43,183 nt of DNA from Phycisphaerales bacterium (GTDB lineage: Bacteria > Planctomycetota > Phycisphaerae > Phycisphaerales > UBA1924). Every line of letters begins with the position of its first letter. The stretch's first letter is position 1. Both the position numbers and the translations under genes were made by a program. The notes under the pieces are model-generated. The model had not been told where the DNA came from, ran no database searches, and saw nothing but the letters and a program-made list of their open reading frames with translations. Where the stretch lies: assembly GCA_029260375.1 (NCBI GenBank), contig JAJDDI010000036.1, positions 1-43,183 of the forward strand, written 5' to 3'. Shown here one piece after another: positions 17,475 through 25,003 of the stretch.

Positions 17475-19568
17475 TTACCCGCCCGCCTCGTCGCCGAACA
17501 CGTCGATGCCGCTCTGGCGGTCGTTCAGATCGATTCGTACCTTGGCGCCGGGGACGCCGTTGATGAAGACGCGGGCGTCACGCATCGCCTCGAGCATCGC
17601 CTCAAAGTACAGTCTGGACTGGTAGAGATCGGGCGCCGCCTCGTACGCGGCGACCTGCCCCTCGAAGAGGGTCGCCTTGGCCCGCTCGCCCATGTGACGC
17701 TCCCAGCGCGACGCGGCGGCCCTGATGAGCAGCTCACCCGCCTCGCCGCCCGCCCGCTCGAGCAGGCGCTGGACACCGAGGCGACCGCGGGCGATCTCGG
17801 TCTCGTCGCCGCCCGCCTCGATGAGCGCCTCGAGCGCGTCGAGCTCGTCAACAATCTGCCCCGCCAGCTCGACGCTGCCCGCAACCGAGGTCAGCTCCTG
17901 GATCTGTTCGCCGCGGGCCGACTCGATCATCGATTCGTAGTTCTGCTGGGCCTGAATGAGCGACTCGAAGTTGGGGGCGACCGTCTCGGGCGGATGGACC
18001 CCGCCAGCGCCGACGAACACGAGCTCCACGCCCGCGCCCCGACCGTCGTTGAGCGCGCCGTACGCGACTTCGAGTTCTTTCCGGATCGCCGAGGCGAGGG
18101 TCGTTCGCTCGGTTGTGATGATCTGGTCGATCCGCATCGCCGAGAGGTGCTGCATGACGACGCGCCGCCCGGTCGCCCGCAGCACGTTCTCACGCTGCCC
18201 CGGGCCCGCCAGCTGCTCGTAGAGCACCAGGTCGCTGATGACGAACTGCACGGGCACCTCGACGGCGATGAGCGCAACATCGCCGCCGCGGGCGTTGTCT
18301 TCGCTGCGCTCTTCCGAGGGCTGCACGATGTTGACCACCTCGTCGGTGGTGTGCTTCTCGGTCCAGAGGATGGGCGAGTCGCCCGCCTCGGGCGGGTTCG
18401 TGCCCAGGTGCAGGGTGCGCACCCCCGTGGTGGTGCGGCTGCGGACCAGGCCCCGCCCGGGGACGGTGGTGGTGAACTCGGGGACGAGCGCCTCGCCGAA
18501 GGGCCAGGGGTACTTGATGTGCAGCCCGGGCCCGACGTCCTGCTCGCCGGTCTCGCCGAAACTGAAGAGCGGCTTGCTGATCTGCCCGTTGGTGAGGATC
18601 AGCGCCCGCTGGTGTGGTTCTACGATCACCAGCGTGGTCATCCCCCATCCGATAATCAGGCCCATGAGGACGAGCAGCGCGACCGAGCGGCGCAGCAGGC
18701 GGTAGAACCAGGAGCCGGTGACGTCGACGCCGAACTGGTAGCTGAGCGCGTCGCCGACGGACTCAGCGATCTTGTCCGGGGCGGCGGCGAACCCGAGCAC
18801 ACGGGAGTCAAACGCGGGGCGGAGCTCCTCGCCGGCCTTGCGGGGGCGATAGAGATCGAGCAGGAAGTTGATGGCGATCTCGGCGCCGAGCACCACCATG
18901 CAGATGCCAAAGACCACGGGCAGGTAGCGCCCGATCGCATCGGGGCCGATGGCCAGCTCGACGAAGCTGGCCAGGGCGATGGCGAAGCCGCCGATGGCAG
19001 CGCCCACGCTCTGGGCCGCACCCGCTCGCAGCGCGGTCCACGAGGGCTGCTTGCCCATGCCCGAGATAAACCGGGCGAAGACGAACCCGACGAACGCGAC
19101 GCCGAGCCCGAGGGCGATGCCCCAGCCGGGTTGGGCGGCCTGCCCGTAGTTGTCGTGCTCGATCAGTGGGCGACCGCTCGCCTGACGGACCAGCCCCAGC
19201 GTGATGAGCAGCACCGAGATGACGACGGCCAGCGTGGGCAGAACCCACTTCTGGATGGTTACCACGCGCCGCGCCGCGACGCGCAGGTCATCACCGGTGG
19301 ACTCGAACGCGCTGGACGCGCCGGACTCGCTGGCGAGCGCCTCGGCCTCCATCGCCTCGATCCGCTCGCGTCGCTGCTGGTCGTAGAACAGCGCAAGGCC
19401 CAGCCAGATGATCAGCCCGATGCCCATGTAGATAGACAGGGTGATCGCGGCATGGTCCCCCGCGATGCGGCCGTACACGAGCACGCCCAGCGCGAGCCCC
19501 GCCTGGATCAGCAGGCCGAGCACGCTGACACTCGTGCCGCGTCGGTACGTCAGGTAGTCACCCTTCAT
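17475..19568 (-). CDS. Long multi-TM SPFH (HflK-like) protein, first gene of operon
   Basis: The 697-residue protein differs from ordinary HflK by an N-terminal membrane domain of about 300 residues with roughly seven hydrophobic segments. The SPFH domain begins near VIVEPHQRALILTNGQI (about residue 320), includes GPGLHIKYPWPFGEALVPEF and is followed by a long helical stalk. HflK and HflC normally have one TM helix, so this looks like a fusion of a polytopic membrane domain to an SPFH protein. The ATG at 19568 has GGAAGG five or so bases upstream. It opens the operon that runs to 9837. I see no convincing promoter close to this start. Confidence 0.85.
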   Translation of the reverse strand: MKGDYLTYRRGTSVSVLGLLIQAGLALGVLVYGRIAGDHAAITLSIYMGIGLIIWLGLALFYDQQRRERIEAMEAEALASESGASSAFESTGDDLRVAARRVVTIQKWVLPTLAVVISVLLITLGLVRQASGRPLIEHDNYGQAAQPGWGIALGLGVAFVGFVFARFISGMGKQPSWTALRAGAAQSVGAAIGGFAIALASFVELAIGPDAIGRYLPVVFGICMVVLGAEIAINFLLDLYRPRKAGEELRPAFDSRVLGFAAAPDKIAESVGDALSYQFGVDVTGSWFYRLLRRSVALLVLMGLIIGWGMTTLVIVEPHQRALILTNGQISKPLFSFGETGEQDVGPGLHIKYPWPFGEALVPEFTTTVPGRGLVRSRTTTGVRTLHLGTNPPEAGDSPILWTEKHTTDEVVNIVQPSEERSEDNARGGDVALIAVEVPVQFVISDLVLYEQLAGPGQRENVLRATGRRVVMQHLSAMRIDQIITTERTTLASAIRKELEVAYGALNDGRGAGVELVFVGAGGVHPPETVAPNFESLIQAQQNYESMIESARGEQIQELTSVAGSVELAGQIVDELDALEALIEAGGDETEIARGRLGVQRLLERAGGEAGELLIRAAASRWERHMGERAKATLFEGQVAAYEAAPDLYQSRLYFEAMLEAMRDARVFINGVPGAKVRIDLNDRQSGIDVFGDEAGG

Positions 19569-20005
19569 CGTGCCTTCCGGGTCTGGTTCATGGGGTCAGG
19601 GACAGGGGCGGGGTCAATCGATGCGGGGAGGCGTCCGAGCCGGGACGGGTCCGCTCTCAGATTCTGCTCAGGACGTGCGCGGACAGTCCGGCGCCCGGAA
19701 CGGCGCGCGGACCCGCGGTCGCCGGGCCGGGCCCACGCCCGCAGGGGGCTATTCTCGCCGCGCCGAGACGTCCTTTCCACTGGGGGTCGATTGTCGGCGG
19801 GTCCGTCCAGACCCCTGACACACCGGTCACGCCTGATTGGTCGTCGCCAGAGGGTTGATCTTTGATCCATGCGCGGTCCCCTGCGCCGGGGTGCGCGCAC
19901 CCCGGGCCCCGGCTGGTCCACACCTACGCCCCGCGCGAACTCTGCGTTCGCGCCGATCGATAGAAAGTCCGCGTCCACATCCAAAGACTCCCGCCCCCGA
20001 ACGGC
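19569..20005. other. Divergent intergenic region with no supported gene
   Basis: About 440 bases separate the operon start at 19568 from the -10 box of the plus-strand permease gene. It is GC-rich, with several short GC palindromes. Open frames here have arginine-rich, low-complexity translations and no start signals, so I call none. Candidate promoter pieces on the minus strand (TTGGAT, 16 bases, TATCGA near 19956-19983) are weak and lie almost 390 bases from the operon's first ATG. A long regulated leader is possible. Confidence 0.5.
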
Positions 20006-20011
20006 TACGAT
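20006..20011 (+). promoter_or_regulatory. -10 element TACGAT of the divergent permease gene
   Basis: TACGAT lies nine bases before the ATG at 20021. That is three bases further than the six-base rule at other genes here, so the leader would be only a few bases. Confidence 0.55.
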
Positions 20012-20020
20012 CGCTGCCCG

Positions 20021-21544
20021 ATGGTCTCTACTACCCTCGCCATCGCCCGGAACGCCTTCGTCGAGAGCCTGCGCCAGCCCGTTTTCCTGGGCCTGCTGGT
20101 CATCTCCGGCGTGCTTCAGTTGCTCAACACCTGGGCGACCGGCTTCTCCATGGGCTTCAAAAATGTGCCCGGCGAGGTCGCCGGCGACAACAAACTCCTC
20201 TTCGACATCGGCCTGGCGACGGTGTTTTTCTGTGGCATCCTCGTCGCCGCGTTCATATCAACGAGCGTCATCAGCCGCGAGATCGAGAACAAAACCGTCC
20301 TGACGGTGGTCTCCAAGCCCATCGGGCGTTCCAAGCTCATCCTGGGCAAGTACCTGGGCGTCGCGGGCGCCATGCTTGTCGCCATCGCAATCATGGTCGT
20401 ATTCCTTCTGCTCGGCATCCGGCACGGCGTGATGAGCACCGCCGCCGACACCCTGGACATGCCCGTCATCGTCTTCGGCATCGGATCGGTCCTGCTTGCG
20501 ATCGGGCTCGGGGCGATCGGCAACTACCTCTACGGCTGGTCGTTCGCCCAGACGAGCGTCGTCATCATGCTCCCGCTGACGCTCATCGCCTACGCCCTGG
20601 TCCTGGCGATCAGCAAAAAATGGGAGTTCCAGCCCCTCTCCACGGACTTCAAGCCCCAGATCTCCCTCGCGTGCCTCGCGCTGACGATGGCGCTGCTGGT
20701 AATCGCGGCGATCGCGACGGCCGCCTCCACCCGCCTCGGGCAGGTCATGACCATCGTCATCTGCGCCGGCGTCTTCGTCCTGGGCCTGCTCTCGAACCAC
20801 CTCGTCGGGCGCCACGCGTACGTCAACCCGACGATCGGCATCGTTGAGTCAGCCAGCTCAGGCACCGGGATCAACCTGCGCACGTTTGTCGGGCAGCGCG
20901 TCGCCGAGCTGGCGGCCCAGCGGGCGGGCGTGACCACCGAAGAGTTCCTGGCCCGCCCCGAGCTCAACAGCGCCGACTATGTCACGAAGTGGGAAGTGCT
21001 GGGCATGATCGACGGCTCGGACCAGACCGAGCGCGAGTTGCTTTTCCGCACGATCGGCAGCGAGTACGAGCTGCGCCTCAAGGCTCCGCCCAAGGGCGTT
21101 GAGGTCAAGGTCGGCGATCCGATCTACTACGGGCCCTCGCCCAATGGTGTTGCGCTCGTGCCGCCAGCGTTCAAGGCGCCGGCGCCGGGGACCGACCTGA
21201 GCGCGACGCTCTACCCCCCGGGCACGCCCGGCGCGCTGGTCGTGGTCTTCTCCGACGGGCGGATCCTTCGCGCTCGCCACATCGGCGCGCAGCCGCTCAA
21301 GCTCTCTCGCCCGCCGCTCGAGGGCGACTTCCTGTTCCTCATGCCGACGCGGACGCGCCCGATCGCCGCGGGGCTGTGGGCGCTGATCCCCAACATGCAG
21401 TCGTACTGGCTCGTGGACGCGATCAGCCAGGCCCAGCCGATCCCGCTGTCGCACATCGGGCTGGTGCTTCTCTACGGCTTGACGCAGATCGCCGGCTTCC
21501 TGGCGCTGGCGGTGATGCTGTTCCAGGGACGCGACGTGGGGTAG
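20021..21544 (+). CDS. ABC-2 type transporter permease, paralogue of the operon permease
   Basis: The 507-residue membrane protein begins with STTLAIARNAFVESLRQPVF and has about six TM helices in the first 270 residues. ISREIENKTVLTVVSKPIGR and LGKYLGVAG follow the same pattern as the permease at 11888-13792. A hydrophilic domain of about 190 residues (roughly 275-465) comes next, then one last TM helix. It is transcribed away from the SPFH/ABC operon and has no ATPase gene of its own, so it probably shares the ATPase at 13796-15022 or one elsewhere. The substrate is unknown. The ATG at 20021 follows a TACGAT box by nine bases. Confidence 0.85.
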   Translation: MVSTTLAIARNAFVESLRQPVFLGLLVISGVLQLLNTWATGFSMGFKNVPGEVAGDNKLLFDIGLATVFFCGILVAAFISTSVISREIENKTVLTVVSKPIGRSKLILGKYLGVAGAMLVAIAIMVVFLLLGIRHGVMSTAADTLDMPVIVFGIGSVLLAIGLGAIGNYLYGWSFAQTSVVIMLPLTLIAYALVLAISKKWEFQPLSTDFKPQISLACLALTMALLVIAAIATAASTRLGQVMTIVICAGVFVLGLLSNHLVGRHAYVNPTIGIVESASSGTGINLRTFVGQRVAELAAQRAGVTTEEFLARPELNSADYVTKWEVLGMIDGSDQTERELLFRTIGSEYELRLKAPPKGVEVKVGDPIYYGPSPNGVALVPPAFKAPAPGTDLSATLYPPGTPGALVVVFSDGRILRARHIGAQPLKLSRPPLEGDFLFLMPTRTRPIAAGLWALIPNMQSYWLVDAISQAQPIPLSHIGLVLLYGLTQIAGFLALAVMLFQGRDVG

Positions 21545-21728
21545 GTTTGGCGACGCGATCCCAATTTTGGACCACCTATCATCATCGGGAACTAAATCCC
21601 AAACTCTTCCCGGTTGAGTTCTCGCCGGGGAGTATTACTCGACTTGCAGAACTTGGGTCGAACCAATCCAGAGATGAGCGTGTAAAAACTCGAACCAGCC
21701 GCAGAGGGTCGCCAAAGACTTTGCCCCA

Positions 21729-22487
21729 ATGAGCACGCCACGCGACGAGATTCTGGTCAAGGTCCCGCAGGTCACGCTGATATTCTGGATCATCAAGATC
21801 GCCGCGACCACCCTCGGTGAGACAGGCGGCGACGCTGTTTCCATGTCCATGAATCTTGGATACCTGATCGGTACCGTTGTCTTCGCGACGATCTTTATCG
21901 CAATGGTGGCCGCTCAGATTCTCGCCAAGTCATTCCATCCGATCCTGTACTGGGGCACAATCATCGCTTCGACGACAGTCGGTACAACACTGGCAGACAT
22001 GGTGACGCGCGATCTCGGGATTGGCTATGCCGGCGGCTCGCTCTTGCTCGCGGCGCTGCTCTTCGGATCGTTGTTGGCTTGGAGGGCGGTCCTCGGCTCG
22101 GTTTCTTTCGCGAGCGTGAGCACGCCGAGGGCGGAGATGTTCTACTGGCTAACCATCATGTTCTCTCAAACGCTGGGCACCGCGCTCGGCGATTGGACAG
22201 CGGACACCGCCAGTCTTGGGTACGGCGGCGCGGCCCTCGTTTTTCTCGTGTTGCTTGGCATCGTTGGCGCCGTCTACTACAAGTCGAAGTTCTCCCGAGT
22301 AGCCCTGTTCTGGATGGCGTTCATCCTTACTCGTCCGCTCGGCGCCGCAGTGGGCGACCTTCTAGATAAGCCGATTGACTCCGGGGGACTCGCGCTCAGT
22401 AGGTACACCGCATCCGCGGTGCTCTTCGTCTTCATCATCGTCTGCGTCTTTCTGTTCCCTCAGCGGGCCGCCAAACACAGTCACTAG
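21729..22487 (+). CDS. COG4705-type integral membrane protein
   Basis: The 252-residue protein has about eight TM helices built from four repeats. Each repeat ends in a related motif: TTLGETGGD, TTVGTTLAD, TLGTALGD and PLGAAVGD. The opening KVPQVTLIFWIIKIAATTLG is the signature I associate with the uncharacterised COG4705 membrane-protein family. The conserved acidic residues inside membrane repeats suggest ion or metal transport, but no function is established to my knowledge. There is no clear Shine-Dalgarno site before the ATG. Codon use is less GC-biased than in all neighbours, so recent transfer is plausible. Confidence 0.85.
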   Translation: MSTPRDEILVKVPQVTLIFWIIKIAATTLGETGGDAVSMSMNLGYLIGTVVFATIFIAMVAAQILAKSFHPILYWGTIIASTTVGTTLADMVTRDLGIGYAGGSLLLAALLFGSLLAWRAVLGSVSFASVSTPRAEMFYWLTIMFSQTLGTALGDWTADTASLGYGGAALVFLVLLGIVGAVYYKSKFSRVALFWMAFILTRPLGAAVGDLLDKPIDSGGLALSRYTASAVLFVFIIVCVFLFPQRAAKHSH

Positions 22488-22527
22488 GAACGCATATCAC
22501 GAAGCACCACGCGATTTACCGCTCCGA

Positions 22528-22653
22528 TCAGCGCCTACCAGTTAGGCGATTGAGCTTCTCCAGAATCAGCCTTGGCGCGTCCTGAACAATGATCGCGGCC
22601 TTAAGGTTGCCCATTGGATCTATCAGATTTGTCGCGACGTCGGCTGACCGCGT
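22528..22653 (-). other. In-frame 41-codon open extension beyond the glycosyltransferase stop
   Basis: Directly after the TGA of the glycosyltransferase, the same frame stays open for 41 codons and ends at TGA 22528-22530. Its translation contains MGNLKAAIIVQDAPRLILE and looks protein-like rather than random. It could be a remnant tail of a longer gene cut by a stop, a fragment of another gene, or a 28-residue peptide from the ATG at 22614. A six-base-pair hairpin (CGCCTA, CCAGT, TAGGCG at 22532-22548) overlaps its end but has no T-run. Confidence 0.3.
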
Positions 22654-24150
22654 TCAGCCCTGCACGGCGATCGCCCGCCCGTACACCTTGACGCACTTCT
22701 CCGCGGCGCCCTCCCAGGTCAGGCCTCGCAGCTCGTACTCGCCGTGCTCGCGGAGCGTCTGACTCAGCGGGGGGTACTTCAGGACGGCCACGATCTTGTT
22801 GGCCATCTCCTCCGTGTCCCAGAAATCGACCTTGAGCGCGTGGGTGAGCACCTCGCTCACGCCCGACTGCTTGGAGATGATCACGGGCACGTCGTGGCTC
22901 ATGGCCTCGAGCGGGGCGATGCCGAACGGCTCGGAGACGCTGGGCATGACGTACAGGTCCGCCATGCGGAAGACATTGTCCACGTCGCGCCCGCGAAGGA
23001 AACCGGTGAACAGGACCTTGTGCCCGATGCCCAGGGACGCGGCCTGCTCGATCATCTTTACCGCCATGTCGCCCGAGCCCGCGACGACAAACTTCACGTT
23101 CTCGACCTTCTCGAGCACGCGCTTGGCGGCCTCGATGAAGTACTCCGGGCCCTTCTGCATCGTGATGCGCCCGAGGAAGAGCACGATCTTGTCCTTGCGC
23201 TCGATCTTGTGGCCCGCGAAGGGCTGCGCGCCGTCCTGCTCGACGCCGTTGTAGACGACGTCCACCTTCTCCGGATCGGCGCCGTAGCGGTTGACGGCGA
23301 TCGACTTGGTCAGGCGCGACACCGTGATGACCCGGTCGGCGGCGTGCATGCCGGCGCGCTCGATGTCGTACACGCCCTGGTTGACGTTCTCGCCCGAGCG
23401 GTCGAACTCGGTCGCGTGAACGTGGGCCACGAGCGGCTTGCCCGTGAGCGCCCGCAGCGCCATGCCCGCGGGGTAGGTCAGCCAGTCGTGCGCATGGATG
23501 ACGTCGAAGCGTTCGCGGATAGACAGCGCGCACACCAGCTTGGCGTAACGCTGCGCGTCGGCGAACAGGTCCCCGCCGTAGTGGTGCTCGCCCCCTTCGT
23601 CGGGGTCGATGTCCTGGAGGATGTGCTCCATGACCTTGAGCAGCTGCGGCGCCGAGCCCGAGCGCAGGCCCTCGATCTCGCCCAGCCCCGAGCCGCCCGA
23701 GACGGGTGTGTGGGCCTTGGCTTGGGGCGCCAGCGCCTCGAGCAAACGCCCGAGATCGCGCCTCGCGTCGCCCTGCGGGTACGGGCTGTTGAAGCCCGCC
23801 TCGACCTCGAAGAATCGTGTGGCCCCGGGCGTGATGGCGCCGGGCTGGTCCGCCAATGACCGGGGATCCGAAAGATCTACACTCGTCTCGCGGGCCGGGA
23901 GCACGCCGCGGCTCGCGGCGGGCGCCGCCTCGGCGGTGGCGCTGGCGCGGACGTCTTCCACGGCGCGCTTGAGCGCGTCGGAGCCGAGCAGCTCGACGTG
24001 CCCACCGCTGGCGCCGCCCACGGACTTGGGCAGGATGAACGTAATCTCGTGCCCCTGGCGCGCGAGCGCCTTGGTCAGGCCCTGGCAGGCCGTGCCGAGA
24101 CCGCCCGCCACGAACGGCGGGAACTCCCATCCCAGCATCAAGATCCGCAT
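22654..24150 (-). CDS. Glycogen/starch synthase-like glycosyltransferase
   Basis: The 498-residue protein has a GT-B fold. The N-terminal domain opens with MRILMLGWEFPPFVAGGLG, the nucleotide-sugar/acceptor loop of glycogen and starch synthases. A low-complexity insert of about 120 residues (roughly 60-180) separates it from HAHDWLTYPAGMAL. The C-terminal GT1-type domain shows GRITMQKGPEYFIEA, KFVVAGSGDM and the E-x7-E motif in EPFGIAPLE. The enzyme probably adds glucose or another sugar from a nucleotide sugar to a glucan or polysaccharide. The acceptor cannot be told from sequence. The ATG at 24150 has GGAG eight bases upstream. It lies 28 bases after the small gene at 24179-24652 and may share its transcript. 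Confidence 0.9.
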   Translation of the reverse strand: MRILMLGWEFPPFVAGGLGTACQGLTKALARQGHEITFILPKSVGGASGGHVELLGSDALKRAVEDVRASATAEAAPAASRGVLPARETSVDLSDPRSLADQPGAITPGATRFFEVEAGFNSPYPQGDARRDLGRLLEALAPQAKAHTPVSGGSGLGEIEGLRSGSAPQLLKVMEHILQDIDPDEGGEHHYGGDLFADAQRYAKLVCALSIRERFDVIHAHDWLTYPAGMALRALTGKPLVAHVHATEFDRSGENVNQGVYDIERAGMHAADRVITVSRLTKSIAVNRYGADPEKVDVVYNGVEQDGAQPFAGHKIERKDKIVLFLGRITMQKGPEYFIEAAKRVLEKVENVKFVVAGSGDMAVKMIEQAASLGIGHKVLFTGFLRGRDVDNVFRMADLYVMPSVSEPFGIAPLEAMSHDVPVIISKQSGVSEVLTHALKVDFWDTEEMANKIVAVLKYPPLSQTLREHGEYELRGLTWEGAAEKCVKVYGRAIAVQG

Positions 24151-24178
24151 ACGCCCGCTCCGATCGTGTGCGCCACGC

Positions 24179-24652
24179 TCAATCCTCGTCCGCCTGGGCG
24201 TTCATGTCGCCCAGGTTTCGGAAGCATTGTTCATAGGCGAGCAGCCAGATCGCCGCCGTCTTCGCGTCCTCGGGAACGCCGGATCGGAAGGTGAAAAACA
24301 TGTCGTCCGAGCGGAAGTGCTGGACCTGGGGCGACTGCCCATCGAGACCCAGATCGTCGAGCTCTTCCTCAAGAAGCTCCTCGATCTTGTCGCCCGAGTG
24401 CATCAGCTCGGACTCGATGGACTCGCTCTGCCAGCGGTCCTTCATGACGAGCGAGACCCAGAGCTTGCCGTCCTCGTGGGTGAGGGTGTAGGTCGCGGGC
24501 TCGGCGGACGCCTTGGCGTCGCATTCCACGCCCTCGGGGGTGATGCGGACATCGCCGAACGCGCCCGAGCCCCTGGCCCGGTCGCCCACGCCCTCGAACA
24601 GTTCCTGCAGCGCCTTGGTCGGCGTGGTCATCGCGCTCTGCCCCGTCATCAA
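24179..24652 (-). CDS. Conserved-looking small protein, function unknown
   Basis: The protein is at most 157 residues and acidic, with no signal peptide or TM helix. It reads like a compact alpha/beta domain: alternating strands (ATYTLTHEDGKLWVSLVMKD) then helices ending in WLLAYEQCFRNLGDM. The overall look resembles small chaperone-like or YbjN-like folds, but I cannot assign it. Starts at 24652, 24649 and 24631 are all possible; none has a Shine-Dalgarno site, and AAGACT four to seven bases before the first two resembles a weak leaderless -10. It precedes the glycosyltransferase on the same strand by 28 bases, so a shared transcript is likely. Confidence 0.65.
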   Translation of the reverse strand: MMTGQSAMTTPTKALQELFEGVGDRARGSGAFGDVRITPEGVECDAKASAEPATYTLTHEDGKLWVSLVMKDRWQSESIESELMHSGDKIEELLEEELDDLGLDGQSPQVQHFRSDDMFFTFRSGVPEDAKTAAIWLLAYEQCFRNLGDMNAQADED

Positions 24653-24670
24653 GAGTCTTCGGTCCCGCCC

Positions 24671-24689
24671 CGGGTGTCCACGACACCCG
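24671..24689. promoter_or_regulatory. Palindrome in the divergent gap before tRNA-Leu
   Basis: CGGGTGTC and GACACCCG pair over eight bases around CAC. It lies 18 bases upstream of the minus-strand gene at 24652 and upstream of the tRNA promoter, without a T-run. An operator or leader hairpin is more likely than a terminator. Confidence 0.4.
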
Positions 24690-24754
24690 TTCCGGGCAAG
24701 CCTAGGCGATCACGTCCATTCCCACGGTGTGTCCCTCGTCGGGGGTCGCTCACC

Positions 24755-24780
24755 TTGACCGTGGCGAGGCCGGCTATACT
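24755..24780 (+). promoter_or_regulatory. Promoter of tRNA-Leu
   Basis: TTGACC at 24755-24760 and TATACT at 24775-24780 sit 28 bases before the tRNA. The 14-base spacer is shorter than usual, but both boxes are close to consensus and the position is right. Confidence 0.65.
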
Positions 24781-24808
24781 CGTCCCCGCGGGCAAGAGCC
24801 CGCGCCTG

Positions 24809-24892
24809 GCCCAGGTGGCGGAATTGGCAGACGCGCCACCTTGAGGTGGTGGTCCCGGCAACGGGGTGGAGGTTCGAGTCCTCTCCTGGGCA
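24809..24892 (+). tRNA. tRNA-Leu, anticodon GAG
   Basis: The acceptor stem GCCCAGG pairs with CCTGGGC, with A as discriminator base. The anticodon stem CCACC/GGTGG encloses TTGAGGT, giving anticodon GAG, which reads CUC and CUU. A long variable arm (GGTCCCGGCAACGGGGT region) and the GGTTCGAGTCC T-arm complete a class II tRNA of 84 bases. The 3' CCA is not encoded and must be added afterwards. Confidence 0.97.
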
Positions 24893-24894
24893 TT

Positions 24895-24935
24895 GACCGA
24901 TCGAGGCGGGCGTGACCCGCCTCGCGGTCGTTTTT
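24895..24935 (+). terminator. Intrinsic terminator after tRNA-Leu
   Basis: A nine-base-pair stem, CGAGGCGGG/CCCGCCTCG around CGTGA, is extended outward by GACCG/CGGTC and followed by GTTTTT. It starts two bases after the tRNA. Confidence 0.92.
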
Positions 24936-25003
24936 CGGGCGACCCTCCCCGAAATCCGGGACACGGGCACAACCGCCGCCCGTTCCTGCGGCTATAGACC
25001 ACC

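Larger units (their letters stand above)
21545..22653. other. AT-richer segment around the COG4705-type gene, possibly acquired
   Basis: From the end of the permease gene to the end of the glycosyltransferase gene the sequence is visibly richer in A and T than the flanks, in both coding and non-coding parts. Codons ending in T or A are common inside the gene (for example GGT, ACT, CTT, TTG), where neighbours nearly always end in G or C. I see no integrase, direct repeat or tRNA at its edges, so the route of arrival is unknown. Confidence 0.5.

Noticed and set aside
17694..19865. Open frame of 723 codons on the plus strand
   Set aside because: Antisense to the long SPFH gene; no recognisable motif and no ribosome site.
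19565..19984. Open frame of 139 codons in the divergent gap
   Set aside because: Arg/Pro-rich, no start signal, and it overlaps the operon start.
22532..22548. Terminator between the COG4705-type gene and the glycosyltransferase gene
   Set aside because: Only a six-base-pair stem and no T-run on either side; kept as a note under the open extension.
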